This document shows, one piece after another, positions 63,858 through 64,000 of a stretch of 64,000 bases of DNA. The stretch's first letter is position 1; each line of letters opens with the position of its first letter. The notes beneath the pieces are model-generated. The model ran no database searches. It was given only the letters and a program-made list of their open reading frames with translations, and was not told the origin of the DNA. Location: NCBI RefSeq assembly GCF_902859585.1, contig NZ_CADIJM010000005.1, forward strand, positions 1-64,000, given 5' to 3'. The position numbers and the translations under genes were made by a program. The DNA is from Achromobacter animicus. GTDB lineage: Bacteria; Pseudomonadota; Gammaproteobacteria; Burkholderiales; Burkholderiaceae_B.

Positions 63858-64000
63858 ATGCCCGAACTGGATCTGCCCTTGTCCCTGCATTACGACGGCG
63901 CGCTTGAAGCGCAGCTGTTTGACGATCTGCGGCTTGTCGTTGCGCCGAACATTCCGGCCGCGCGCCTCGACGCGCCGCGCGACCTGGCAAACGCGGAAGA
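63858..64000 (+). CDS. Start of a gene running off the right edge
   Basis: The ATG at 63858 opens a frame of at least 47 codons (MPELDLPLSLHYDGALEAQL...), still open at the window end. No domain can be recognised from this length. It is divergent from the SfnB operon across 226 bp that include the A+T-rich stretch 63690-63730, so the two may share regulation. Confidence 0.6.
   Translation, partial: MPELDLPLSLHYDGALEAQLFDDLRLVVAPNIPAARLDAPRDLANAE

Overview
The window is high-G+C DNA from a betaproteobacterium of the Alcaligenaceae, most like Achromobacter or Bordetella. The reasons are the Bug-type (tripartite tricarboxylate) receptors, the trpE-trpG-trpD-trpC block behind an attenuator, the mltA/apaG/rpe/gph neighbourhood, and many GTG and TTG starts. 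This placement is inference from gene content; no 16S rRNA is present. There is no rRNA, no CRISPR array and no complete insertion sequence, and the only tRNA gene is selC.

Left part (0-25 kb). A CoA-transferase pair sits between two Bug receptors. Housekeeping genes follow: folB-ttcA, a D-2-hydroxyacid dehydrogenase, dsbC, an FAD monooxygenase with mltA and apaG, and rpe-gph. Next is the trp operon, preceded by a leader peptide with four Trp codons and mutually exclusive antiterminator and terminator hairpins. An AcoR-like sigma-54 activator is divergent from an acetaldehyde-type aldehyde dehydrogenase with a clear -24/-12 promoter, followed by a DUF779 gene. A DsbA-like isomerase, a DUF2917 gene and a LysR regulator complete the block.

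Selenium and formate block (24-35.5 kb). On the minus strand, fdnG (with an in-frame UGA read as selenocysteine and a SECIS hairpin), fdnH, fdnI, fdhE, selA, selB and selC lie head to tail, and selD is just beyond. This is almost a complete kit: the formate dehydrogenase, its maturation factor, Sec-tRNA synthesis and decoding, and selenophosphate supply.

Accessory block (38-44.5 kb). An orphan type VI secretion island runs vgrG, a DUF4123 adaptor, an unrecognised 280-residue protein, a 638-residue putative PD-(D/E)XK nuclease effector and a putative immunity gene. Base composition drops across the toxin-immunity junction. A fatty-acid hydroxylase / polysaccharide deacetylase / beta-propeller trio follows, then DUF2950 and DUF3300 secreted proteins.

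Organosulfur block (50-64 kb). One long minus-strand operon joins a MetQ-type receptor, ssuE, ssuD, ssuC, an SfnB-like oxidase, metN, metI, metQ, a degenerate ssuB and a small molbindin. A second operon carries two SfnB-like flavoproteins and an NtaA/DszA-type monooxygenase. Together they look like uptake and desulfurisation of organic sulfur under sulfate limitation. The 1.4-kb gap between the operons is packed with repeats. A dispersed element seen four times (near 0.1, 26.0, 58.7 and 59.5 kb) has a conserved core, and in three copies it is enclosed by long inverted arms that differ between copies but match within each copy.
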